Source: Vairimorpha ceranae (lineage: Eukaryota > Microsporidia > Nosematidae). From it: a stretch of DNA of 64,000 nucleotides. Under the pieces are notes generated by a model. That model saw nothing but the letters and a program-made list of their open reading frames with translations. It had not been told where the DNA came from and ran no database searches. The stretch is from contig NW_020169300.1 of NCBI RefSeq assembly GCF_000988165.1, positions 1 to 64,000 of the forward strand, written 5' to 3'. Shown in pieces: positions 51,290-61,404 of the stretch. Numbering within the stretch: position 1 is the first letter of the stretch; the number at the start of each line of letters is the position of its first letter. The position numbers and the translations under genes are program-made.

Positions 51290-51600
51290 TAGAAAGGTCA
51301 AAAAATAAATAAATGTTCAGATTCAAACTTTTTATATATATTGACTAGCTTGGCTATACCATTTTAATGTGATGAAAAAACGATAAATCTCTTTTTCTTA
51401 GTTTACGTTATGTCTTTGAGCTTGTATGTATTGTTCAATAGTATAAAATGCACTCTTAATCAATAATTTACCTTTACAATAGTCACTGTTCTATGATTTA
51501 AATTTTTTGATAAAATTAAAGGAGATGCACAAAAATATTGTGCTGTGCTTACAGAAATAAACTTAACGCTAGCTGCCTTTTTCACTAAATTATTTTTGTA
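51290..51600 (+). repeat. Dispersed non-coding repeat R2, copy 2
   Basis: Shares with 44830-45460 the ordered landmarks ATTCAAACTTTTTATA, TTGACTAGCTTGGCTAT, TTGAGCTTGTATGTATTGTT and TTGTGCTGTGCTTACAGAAAT. The copy ends where the MULE relic begins, so R2 may be the left flank or terminal part of that element. Confidence 0.55.
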
Positions 51601-51608
51601 CCCCTAAG

Positions 51609-53010
51609 ATGAAAATCAACCTTAGTAAAAATATTATAAAAAGCATAAGAGATGGATTAAAAATTGGATATGAAAGCTATTTTTATAATTTTTTAATCAT
51701 TTTTTTTTAACTTTAATAGATGGAGATGTTATAAAAGAAGTTGTAAATCTTAGGTGCTAAGTAACCTATAAAATTAACCTATATCTCTATCTGAGCATAA
51801 CCATTTGGCTAATGAAAATAAAATTTTATAAACTATAATATTAGAAGAAGCACTCATATTACGTGTTTAGAATCGTCAAAGGATATTATTTTTAATGTTT
51901 TATAAAAAAATGATGAAAGTGAAATAGAAATCAAATACAAATATTAAATAGATAAAATTATTAAATTTGGAAAATTTAATAATTTTTCACTATCTTCTGA
52001 TTATGATATTCCAAAAGGATTATTATACACAGTAAGTGGCAAGCCATTTTTGCTTTTTGATACCGGGATGGATGATTCTGAAAGAATTTAAATCTTCTTG
52101 GCAAATGAAAATATTGAACATCTCAAAAACAACACTATTATATGTTGTGATGGGACTTTTAAGACTGCTCCAACTAGCTTTGAACAAATATTTACTTTTC
52201 AATGTAGATTTTTAATGAATTTAAGTCTTTGGTATATTGTATTATGAAGAGAAGAATTACAGCTTGTTATATTAAAACTTTGACATAGTTAAGAGATGTT
52301 AAACTGACAGATAAACATAACATAATTTTGGACTTTAAACAAAATTCGTTAAAAGCCTTTTAATTAATTTTTACTAATAATCAATGTATGGACGTGTACT
52401 TCATCTAGGCCAAATTTTTGAAAAAAAATCACGCAGGCGGGTATGCAAGTAAATATAAAAGCGACAAAAGTTTTCGTTTAAATATAAAAATGCTTCTGTC
52501 GTTGACGTTTGTATCACCTTCTTTTGTATTGTTAGAGACTATAAGGCTTAAAAATTATTTTTGACTGAAAAATGCAGTTTATCATTGAAAATTTTTGACT
52601 AGTTTTATAATTTGTATCTTTTTAATGATGCAAATACAAACAATTGCATTGGCTTTTGCAATGCTTATAAAAGAACTATAAACAATACTCCTAAAACAAA
52701 TAGTTTACGAGGATTTCAAAGACAATTGAATTCATTTACTAATAGTTAAGATTCAGTAATTTCGCTATTTTTCTAAAACTTTAAAAAAAGAAATTTTAGC
52801 AGAAAATTTTTTCATTACTTTCTTGTACAAATGAGATAGGAAAAAAAGACAAAATGCATGCTATAGTCTGTGATTATGAAAAATATTTCGGAAATGATTG
52901 CTTAAAATGCATTGCTTTAAACTTTAATTCAACTGAACTATTTAATTTTATGAAACATTATTTAAACTTTTAAAATTGAATTATTTGCCAGGAATGCGGC
53001 CAATGGAGAG
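51609..53010 (+). mobile_element. Mutator-like (MULE) transposon relic
   Basis: Pieces of a MULE transposase occur in order with many stops and frame changes. A start with a zinc-finger-like lead (IKSIRDGLKIGYESYFYN, later SEHNHLANEN) comes first. Then follow the catalytic-core piece GKPFLLFDTGMDDSERI, ICCDGTFKTAPTSFEQIFTF (D-G-T-F-x-x-A-P-x-x-F-x-Q, diagnostic of the family), LGQIFEKK and FRLNIKMLLSLTFVSPSFV (C-terminal F-x-x-x-I-R-M-L-x-A-L-A-F-V-P). Notably the first ATG at 51609 follows a CCCC block at 51601-51604, the same start signal host genes use. The copy is dead. No terminal inverted repeats were seen by eye. Confidence 0.88.
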
Positions 53011-53583
53011 GTAGATCTCATCACATTAAGTATACGTGGGCCTATTCCTGACGTTCCGTAAGATTTGAAATTGGAATGAGAAATAGTATATTTTAAATGA
53101 TATCTATTTACATTTCTCCGAGATGTTCTTTGAGGACTATCTTTTCTAAATCTTTCGGTTTGACCGACTCATTGATTATCTCCTTGTGTATACATAGTAT
53201 TAAGGGTAAATTTCTTTTTATAATTTTATTTGTTGACACAACAAACATACATAAAGAAGAAACATATGGTAGAAAAAATTACTACAAAAATATAAAAAGG
53301 GCATCATTTTTAATAAAAATTGCTCCCAAAATTCTCCACCATAAAAATTCTTTTTTTATAACAAAGAAGTACAAAAATTATTTAGTTAAAAAAGCGGCAA
53401 GCCTAAACTTCACAATAATCCTAAGTTGTATTTTACTTTTTTAAATATAAAATTAAGTTAGAATTTGACAAAATTTTAATAAAAAGATTAAAAAATTAAC
53501 TTAATATTATAATTCAAACTGTAATATATACTAGCTTATAATTTTCAGTATAAACAAAATTTAATAAAATGTTTGCTTTCTTT
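53011..53583. other. Intergenic, nothing certain
   Basis: The 115-codon frame at 53097-53444 is lysine-, isoleucine- and phenylalanine-rich with no start block or recognisable motif. I leave it out as a gene. GGCCTATTCCTGAC near 53039 resembles GGCCTTATTCCTGAC near 56930 and may mark an element edge. Confidence 0.4.
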
Positions 53584-54575
53584 TATTTCAATTGTATGTT
53601 ACAGGTTTAGAGCAAAATCTCATGTAATATTTTTTATTCCTTCTTTTTATACTATTAAAATTTGTTATGGCACACTTCTTTCAATTAACTTATTAATTTT
53701 AACCATATTTAAATACAGACAAATTTGTTTTGTGCACAAAATGATAAATATTTTAATAATACTACCATTTTTAAATTAAAAAATAAAAATTCTTAAAAAA
53801 GGGGTTAAAAATTAAATCAAATTTTTCTTATCTTTTTAATATATAAAATAAATTGCATTTTAGAGCTTTGTCTTCTTTAAATGCACCAATTATATTTTTA
53901 AATTATAAAACATGATAAACTTAATATTTCTTTTTTATAAAGGCCAATCTAATTCAAATAATTATTTTATTTGGTAGTATTTCACATAAATTTACCAAAT
54001 ATTAAGAACCAAAATAAAATTTAAGTAAAAATTTTATACTTTTTAATAAATATTTTCTTAAACAATTAACATTAATTCTGATACTGTTTATTTGCATATT
54101 AAAAAATAAGTTCATTTTTACATTATATTTTAAATATAATGCGTAGTATTTTTACAAATAAAGTTACAAATCACCCCCTTGTATGAATATTTGGTTCTTT
54201 ATAATTACAGTATCCTCATTAAATCTACCGACAAGTTGTTATCAGGGCAGCGAGTTGGAAACTAAAAGAGAAATTGTGAAAGAATTTGTGGTTGAGATTC
54301 GCAAATTGTATGCTTTATATGAGGATTACAAAGTGGACGAGGATGAATTTAAAAAAAGACTATTGTGTTTAGTTAATTCAATCTCGGCAGCAAATTGCTG
54401 CTGCATTGATAATTGCGAATATTATTCTTTTGTGCGAACTAATATCGAGGAACACATTGAATATCTTGAAGAAGTTTTTTATTAAAAATTTTTTACTTAA
54501 TTTTTTTAATTAAGCATTTTTACAAAGTTTAACAAAAATTTGTAATTTTTATAATTATCTCAGATTTTAATTTAT
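53584..54575 (+). repeat. Segmental duplication, copy 2
   Basis: Direct duplicate of 46610-47600, carrying family member C. Near identity covers about 600 bp of 5' flank and the first 18 codons of the gene. The 3' flank is also matched for roughly 80-90 bp before it drifts. The left edge is sharp at TATTTCAATTGTATG. Confidence 0.9.
54183..54485 (+). CDS. Small secreted cysteine protein, 100-aa family member C
   Basis: An intact 100-codon member with a CCCCC block just before the ATG. Signal peptide MNIWFFIITVSSLNLPTS (1-18), Cys19, Cys72-74 and Cys78 in ANCCCIDNCEY, and ending EVFY are all present. It is the duplicate partner of the disrupted copy at 47208. By hand the mature parts differ by 24 amino-acid replacing codons against 5 silent ones, while flanks and signal peptide are nearly identical. 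That imbalance points to selection for change, or to import of the mature part from another paralogue by recombination. The conserved promoter-like motif lies 66 bases upstream. The cellular role is unknown. Confidence 0.88.
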   Translation: MNIWFFIITVSSLNLPTSCYQGSELETKREIVKEFVVEIRKLYALYEDYKVDEDEFKKRLLCLVNSISAANCCCIDNCEYYSFVRTNIEEHIEYLEEVFY

Positions 54576-55294
54576 TAAAAATTTAATTAAGTCTGTGTTC
54601 TGCATTGAAGACCATAAAAGTACTTTATATTTAGATAAAAAAATCATAACATGCTTACTTGTATTAATTGGTGAAATTAGAAACTATTTTACAAATATAA
54701 AACTTATTAAACATTAATCTTAAAAAGTAATTGGTGCGTTTTTATTTTTTTTAGATTTATCTAAAACAGAAGCTACAAATAGATAAAAAATTATTTAAAT
54801 ATGAAATAAAATAAACAATTAAATAGTCTTTAAACTTTATTAGTTTGGTCATGTACTCCCTAAAGAATAATTCTCTGCATGATATTTCCGTCAAAATTAT
54901 ATTCAACTAAACTCTTTAATATTGTCGCGAGCCACGCTGATGACGCTTGGAGATTTGGCTGGAACTGGTTCTAGAAAAGTTGAACACGCTTTTCTAAAAA
55001 ATTTAAATATAATTATTTGCAAAAAGTTTTGAAAGATCTATCTCTTTTAGACGCACTAGAAGACCCCGTAGACCAGATACATTTTAAATTTATAATTAAA
55101 AGAAGAATTTAGCAAAAATAGTTTAAATTTTTTTGTTTATGTTTATATGCATTTATTTTGTGATAATAATTGAATAAATTGAAAATTATATAATTTAGTA
55201 CTATATCTAATTTCTCTAATTTATGTTATACTAAAAAAATAATATAACTATACACCTATTCAAAAAATAAATCTAAAAAATTAGCAATATATAT
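54576..55294. other. Intergenic with possible LTR scrap
   Basis: AT-rich except for 54920-55090, which is less AT-rich. TATTGTCGCG at 54920-54929 repeats at 55292-55301 and may be the first bases of a second LTR copy. No gene seen. Confidence 0.4.
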
Positions 55295-55660
55295 TGTCGC
55301 GCGCACAGAGCGCGACCATGCTTTTTTTTATTTTTTTAAAACTCAAAATTTACATTTTTGTATCGATTTGAACTTTCGTATTATATATCTTATATTATTT
55401 ATATTGATTATTCTTATGTAGGTGATAATGTCATATAGAAATTCGCTTTCCTATATTAATTACGATTTTAAATGTATTACACACCACATAAACAAACTAA
55501 TCAATACAGATAGATACATATATAATATATATATGTATTCTACAGAATTACTACCCGTCAGCTTTTTACGAACGCAAGACACAATTTCCTTCAGGGATTT
55601 AAATAAAGGCTTGTCTATACGCCTTTGCAGGCCACCGTGCGAATTGAACATATACAACAA
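55295..55660 (+). repeat. Possible LTR with GC-rich terminal hairpin
   Basis: The stretch opens with TGTCGCGCGC and contains a perfect 7-bp stem, GTCGCGC (55296-55302) and GCGCGAC (55310-55316), remarkable in such AT-rich DNA. Further on, TTTAAATAAAGGCTTGTC near 55599 looks like a promoter or poly(A) region, and ACATATACAACA near 55650 could be the end. A Ty3-type integrase relic begins about 200 bp later, so this is best read as its LTR. The 82-codon frame at 55422-55670 falls inside and is probably not a gene. Confidence 0.35.
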
Positions 55661-55859
55661 CAAGGTCTAAGTTTTTTTGAAATAACAACTTGACCATAGT
55701 TACTGCTAATTTGATTTGGATTTTATAAAAAATAATACACAAGGAAATTTTTTAAATTATTCTTATGAGGCCTACGATCAAACCACAAGAAGAATACGAT
55801 AACATCGTAAATATTCTTAAGGCGAAAATACGACAGTAGATGGCAACAAACATACTAAG

Positions 55860-56650
55860 TATTGTTTGAAAAGGAAGGCCGAGCTGTTTATCTTGATAGA
55901 TAATTTACTTTATCTGAAAGATACAGAAAATGGTCATAAACGGGTGTTTAAGAAGAAGCAGTAATTTTTATAAAAACAGAAGTACAAAAACTGCACAATC
56001 AAAACCATTATGGTCATAATCGTCTTTAATAGTTGTGCAAAGAATTTTACTTTTCAATTCCTAGATGTGCTGTTAGAAAGGTTTGTAATGAGTGTAATAT
56101 CTACTTACAAGCTAAGCCACTGAAGATAAAGGAGAAGTTTAAGCATATTTTGGCTAAGAAACCCTTTGAGAGATTAATCATTGATCTTGTTGATATAAGG
56201 ACTTACGCAGAACAAAATAATTTTTTTAGTTGAATACTTATAAGTATAACTGTATATTCTAAATATACAATTACTTATGCCATCAAAAGTAAGACTGCAG
56301 CTAAGGTTCTTTCAAATCTTAACATGACTTTTTATAAACTTGATGATCCTCAAATAATTCATTGTGATAACGGAAAAGAATTTAGAAACTCTTGTTTGAT
56401 TGATTTTTGTAAGGAAAAAAACATTATTCTGATACATGTAAGGCCGAGACATTCACAAGGTCAAATCGAACGATTTAACCAAACACTTACACGTTATTTG
56501 CAAAAGCATCTGTGTAATGGCGTGTTTGCTACCGGTAAAAATTGGACTGCGCTTTTGGATAAGGTGTTTTATGAGTATAATATAGCTATACATTCTGCAA
56601 CTAATAAGTCACCTTTCAATCCATTTTTGATAGAAATGGGTTCAATACTG
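55860..56650 (+). mobile_element. Ty3/gypsy integrase relic
   Basis: Broken pieces of an LTR-retrotransposon integrase occur in order. An HHCC zinc module comes first (YGHNR at about 56009-56023, then CNECNIY near 56087). Then follow ERLIIDLVDIRTY (first catalytic Asp), IIHCDNGKEF (second Asp, near 56345) and QGQIERFNQTLTRYLQKHLC (Glu, near 56460), ending NIAIHSATNKSPF. Stops between 56030 and 56310 split the frame. No protease, reverse transcriptase or RNase H was seen upstream, so most of the element has been deleted. The core at 56324-56653 remains open for 109 codons but cannot act alone. Confidence 0.88.
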
Positions 56651-56653
56651 TAA

Positions 56654-58472
56654 CATGTCCTATAGATAGTAGCATTGTTGATTCGGATAAGAATCATATT
56701 GATATACAAGTTAAAATATTGAAGAGGATAATAATAAGGACATTAGTACAGTTGGAACAAAACATGGGTTTATTTATTATAAAATATTTACAGAAGACAA
56801 ATCAAATGTCTCACAGTGCAGAATAATTATTTGACAGCTAAGTATTCCTACAATATCTTCTTCTTATAATTTACACAGAACTTAGGAAACAGATTTATGT
56901 CCCTTGAGCGATTGTGATCTACCTAGCCACTGGCCTTATTCCTGACATTTACTTTGCTTTTATATCTAAGCTTCTATTACAGCCAAGAGTAAATATCATG
57001 GGAGGTTACATTATTTTCCTCTTTAATATTCTAATGAAGAACTATTACGAATCTTCTTGCAGATAATCAAGTTATTCCAAATTTTGAGTTCTTTTTTAAA
57101 TTGTAATGACATAAAAGACTATACCATTTTATGTTACTATATATTGAAACTTCTTTGTTTACACTATAATTTAATAATAATAATTATAATATTTAAATTT
57201 TAATAATATATTAAAAAAAATATTTCAAAAAGAAAAGTAATGAACTTTTAAAGAAATCCTAAAATTTATTAAATAAATAATATTGTCGTATTTATGGTAA
57301 AGCAATTCCTATTTAAAAAAATCCCTGAGTAAATTCTTTATTAATGGTTCTCTATGGCTTTATTTACCAGATTGGTTCTTGTAATTAATGTTACTAATTT
57401 TACTATTAAAATGCTCTTCTAATACTTTCTTTTTTTTTGTCGGATATAAAATAAAAATTTATTTTTCTAGAAAATTCATAATTTTTTAAGCATTAAAAAT
57501 TAAATTTTGTTGCATGTGAAAAAATACCACAAATATGAATAAAAATAATTTAACTAAAACAAAAATTTACAATAAAAGCCTTTTAAAGCTTTTATTAAAA
57601 AATGGCCATGTTTCTTTTTGACTTTGTGATAATAAATTACTAATATTTAATATTTGTTAAAATTATATATATAAGATTTTTTGCCATTAACGGTGTGTTA
57701 TACTTAGATACTTAATTATTTTTATTGTTTACATAACACTAAACGTAATATTTATCTTACTCAATATTACAATTATTATTATAGCTTAAGGTAAATTTTC
57801 TTAATTAATGTATCAAACCATTGTTTATTTGTGTATTTAAAATATTAATAAGTTTGCAATGGATACCCAGAAGATATTCATATGAAAAGCTACAAAAACT
57901 ATCAAAATAAACAAAATTCTTTAAAAGCTTTTAAAATCTAGCACTATGTAAGTATTATTTAAAAAATTTATTATTTATACCTTTATTTTTAATTGAATGA
58001 GTGATAATTGCGCAATAAAGATTTTGAAATAAACAACATTTAAAAGCAACTTTTACTTTATTTATATTAACATTTTATTAACTAAACTGATAAAGTTTAT
58101 TTGACAACTAAACAATTAATGAAATTTTATACGAAAAACAAGCTTTTTACATTATTTTTTATAATTGACTTAATTTAAAATTTTAAAAAATGTTATAAGA
58201 AAAGTTGGCTTTTTACTAATAACAAACCAATTCTAACTATCAATAAAAAGATTTTAATTGTTTATGCAAATCTGATCTAGTAAAGTTGCATCATTTTAAC
58301 AACAAAAGTCAAGTTTAATTTAAAATTTGTAGACTTCTTAATTTAATTTCTTTTTAAATTAATTTTTTATTTATTTAGTTTTTTTTCGCATATGTTTTAA
58401 AATATCACTTTTGCGTCATATTATAAATACGGAGTGTGATTCTTACAATAAAAGTTAAAAATTACCCCTCTT
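56654..58472. other. Gene-poor stretch between Ty3 relic and family member D
   Basis: About 1.8 kb. A short frame near 56745-56840 (TVGTKHGFIYYKIF) reads like former transposon coding sequence. The rest is AT-rich without features. The 5' flank of member D lies at the right edge, with a weak form of the family's upstream motif (CATATGTTTTAAAATAT near 58389-58405). Confidence 0.4.
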
Positions 58473-58775
58473 ATGAACATTTGGTTATTTATAATTACCG
58501 TATCCTCATTAAATTTGCCAGAAAGTTGTTATCAAGGCGACGAGTTAGATGCCAAAATCGAACTAATAACAGGTTTAGTAATTGAAATTAATTTATTACA
58601 AGTTCTAAATGCGAAACAGGAAGTAGGCGAGGTTGAATATAAGAAAACAATTTTACAATTAATCCAATCAATATCAGCAGAAAATTGCTGTTGCATTGAT
58701 GCTTGTGAATATAATTATTTTGTTAATGACGTAATCAAAAAACATAGCAGTCTTCTTGATAAAATTTTTTATTAA
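58473..58775 (+). CDS. Small secreted cysteine protein, 100-aa family member D
   Basis: Intact at 100 codons, with an ACCCC block three to seven bases before the ATG. Signal peptide MNIWLFIITVSSLNLPES, Cys19, ENCCCIDACEY with Cys72-74 and Cys78, and ending DKIFY are kept. The middle (residues 23-68) differs strongly from members A-C, with LVIEINLLQVL and VEYKKTILQLIQ retaining only the hydrophobic pattern. The length is identical to the others without indels, which argues for a tightly packed fold in which cysteines and hydrophobic spacing matter and surface residues vary. Flanks are more diverged than those of B and C, so this is an older copy. Confidence 0.87.
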   Translation: MNIWLFIITVSSLNLPESCYQGDELDAKIELITGLVIEINLLQVLNAKQEVGEVEYKKTILQLIQSISAENCCCIDACEYNYFVNDVIKKHSSLLDKIFY

Positions 58776-59199
58776 AGAATTTTTAACTTAAATTTTATAA
58801 TTAAGCATTTTTAGCAAAGTAAATCACATCAATTTTTTTACAAAAAACTGTAATACTTCATGATTAGCAAAGGTAACAATTCATTAAAAATTTTAATTAT
58901 GTTTGTCTTGTATTGAAGAACATGTAAGTAAATTTAATTTATTCAACTAAACTTTTTATTTTATTTAAGTTTTCTTGATAATGCTAATATTTGTAAATTT
59001 ACTGTTTTTTAATTAAACATCTCTCAATTTTACAAAAATTAATTTATTTCTTACAATGTTACATCCATCCATTAAAAACAGGATGTTAAATATGCTTAGA
59101 TAATTTATGTGGTTGTTTTTTTTTAAATGTATAGTATTTTGTTGTAGCAACCCCTTTTTGTATTAAATTTGAAAGTTTACTTTCTTTTACTATAAATTA
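58776..59199. other. Intergenic, nothing recognised
   Basis: Begins with the family 3' flank (TTATAATTAAGCATTTTTA shared with members B and C). No gene follows. Confidence 0.4.
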
Positions 59200-59400
59200 A
59201 TTCTACGATTCTTGTACTCTTTACAATTTAAAAATTTGAATAATCGAAAAAAAAGTAAGAAAAATACTTAATTTTTTGTGCCGTACATGAAATAATTAAC
59301 TTAAAAAACTTTTTCTTATTTTAAAATGTAAGATTGATACAAATTTAAAAAGGATAGGTTAAAGAATAAATGTTCAAATTCAAACTTTTTAATCAAGATT
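59200..59400 (+). repeat. Dispersed non-coding repeat R2, copy 3 (partial)
   Basis: Has TTGTGCCGTACATGAAATAA near 59276 and AATAAATGTTCAAATTCAAAC near 59368, the same two landmarks in the same order as at 45330-45450 and 51300-51560. More decayed than the other copies. Confidence 0.45.
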
Positions 59401-59744
59401 ATACTATTTTTAGTATTTAATAGAAGCATATTGACGTGAGTCTTAGAGATAGCATTTATCCTTAAATACTCCTATAACACACTAATCATAATTGTGTTGA
59501 TAGATGGCCTGTTCCGACAGTTTAATAATTTCTTCTGAGTTTTTTAGTTTTACCTAAAAAGAATTTTTTTTAATGAACATGTTTTATTTATCAATTTTTT
59601 AGATAGTCTTACTACCTTTAAGTAAACAATCATTTTTAAAAAAGTCCTGTCATTATTACGTATTAAAGATTTTAAATTATTGTGCTAAAATTTAATTAAA
59701 TTTCTTTATAATCTTTCGACCATCACATTGTATTATACCGCACG

Positions 59745-60215
59745 TATACAGTGTTAGCATTAGCAAAATTCTGGCCAGTATTGAAGAAATCATTTAAAAT
59801 ACTTACATTTTTAGATAAAAAAGACCTGCTTCTTGTAAACAGAGATTTATTAGACTACCCCTTTAATTCAATCTTACAAATGATTAAGTGCTTTTTGATT
59901 GCTATTAAGTCATGCATCGTTAATTGTTTCTATTTGTAAAAATCGTTGATTTAAATTTTGACAAAAGATATTTATATAAAATGTTTGTGTTTTTGGCCTT
60001 GTCGAAAGTAAAAAGAATATACTTCTTTTTTAATTTTTTACAATTTTTGATTAAAGTTGTGTGGCGTAAAAGAATCCAATCTAAAAAGATTGGTGGAAGA
60101 TTATTTAAATATACATTAATTAATCACAAAACTGCTTACCACTGTGATTCTTTACAGAATAGAACAGAACTTATCAATATATACTTGATAAGATATATGT
60201 TATAAAAAAATTGTG
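59745..60215 (+). repeat. Dispersed repeat R1, copy 2 (decayed former coding unit)
   Basis: Better preserved than copy 1. It encodes LAKFWPVLKKSFKILTFLDK followed by KDLLLVNRDLL in one frame, and after a break IGGRLFKYTLINHKTAYH with NRTELINIYLIRYML in another. Together these suggest a former protein of at least 140 residues. I do not recognise the family. The direct partner is at 44060-44600, 15.7 kb away, and both sit in gaps of the 100-residue gene array. Confidence 0.6.
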
Positions 60216-61101
60216 CTAATTACCATTCAATGTACAACTGCATGAATCTTCTAAAAAAATTTACAAAAATTTTATTAAAAAAGTTATTTTTTTTTATTTT
60301 TACATTTCAACATTATTTTTTGAATAATAAATTAATTATTGATTAATTCTTATTACAATACTTCACTTCATTAGATTTATTTTAAGCACAACATAATTTT
60401 CAGGTTATGTTACACATCATAGTTTTTATTTTTTAGAAAATTTCGTGTACTTTATAATTTGTAAGACTGGGAAATCGCACCATGATAAAGTTCAAATCAA
60501 AACATTGCTCTAGAAAAAAAAAATAATTTTGTTACATTTCTGCTACCTATAATTTTAAGTGCACAAATATTCCCTACTGCAAAATATAATTGTAGTAAAG
60601 AGATACATTTTATGTGGCTTTAATATTATAACTTCCATTTCAACCAAGAATGAATGTTATGAGTAGTTTAACTTAACACTTATTTTTACTTAAATCGATA
60701 AAATTTTAAAAAATCAAACAATTGAGAAAAAATTTTATAGTAAAATAAAAGCTTTTGTGTTGTCTATAAATATTTATACAAATTGAGGTTTTTTAAAAAT
60801 GTTAAAAAGGAAAATTCGTTTTTTCAAACAGCAAGTCATATTTTTTTATCAAAAAAAAGTTTTACTTGTTTATTAAATTAAATTTTTAAATTTATTATAT
60901 TGTGACAGCAAAAATCAATTTTTTATTAAAAATACAATACTGTCAAATTTATTTTCACTATAAACACTAAAATTAATTCTAAGATGGTTTTTTGCACATG
61001 GAACACAATATTAACGCTTTTACTTTATATTTTAAATATTTTATACCTTTTTAGATTAAAATATTATTTTTTTACAAGTAAAATTGTAAATACCCTCTTA
61101 A
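60216..61101. other. Intergenic, weak repeat
   Basis: Around 60555-60680 a TTTTAAGTGCACAAATATTC stretch resembles TTTTAAGTACACAGATATTC near 61980, with loose similarity for about 120 bp after each. The two flank family member E. No gene seen. The shared upstream motif is at 61018-61037. Confidence 0.4.
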
Positions 61102-61404
61102 ATGAACATTTGGTTTTTTATAATAACAGTATCTTCATTAAATTTGTCAAAAAGTTGTTATCAAGAAAACAAGCTTCAAGAAAAAAAACAAATTGTGACA
61201 AATTTATTGTTTGAAATTCATGATTTAATTACTTCATATAATTTAAGCAAAATTGAAAGAAATGAACTTGATAAAGTCCTATTTTCTTATATTAATTTAA
61301 TATCATCATTCAATTGCTGTTGTATTGACGATTGTGAATATAATTCTTTTATAACTGGTATTGTTAAAGGCCTAGGAGGATATTTTAGTAAAATTTTTTA
61401 TTAA
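61102..61404 (+). CDS. Small secreted cysteine protein, 100-aa family member E
   Basis: Intact at 100 codons, an ACCC block before the ATG. Signal peptide MNIWFFIITVSSLNLSKS, Cys19, FNCCCIDDCEY with Cys72-74 and Cys78, and ending SKIFY are conserved. The middle is again diverged (KQIVTNLLFEIHDLITSY). It is the last member in the window and closest to member A in its 5' flank (TTTTACTTTATATTTTAAATA at 61018). A different frame at 60984-61214 overlaps the start and is only a shadow. The signal peptide DNA stays much more alike across all five members than the mature part. Confidence 0.87.
   Translation: MNIWFFIITVSSLNLSKSCYQENKLQEKKQIVTNLLFEIHDLITSYNLSKIERNELDKVLFSYINLISSFNCCCIDDCEYNSFITGIVKGLGGYFSKIFY

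Noticed and set aside
53097..53444. 115-codon plus-strand frame
   Set aside because: Lies next to the MULE relic, no start block, low-complexity Lys/Ile/Phe composition, no relative in the window.
55422..55670. 82-codon frame before the integrase relic
   Set aside because: Falls within the probable LTR; no start block or motif.
60984..61214. 76-codon frame overlapping the start of family member E
   Set aside because: Out of frame with the conserved 100-codon gene, whose start block and family alignment decide the frame.
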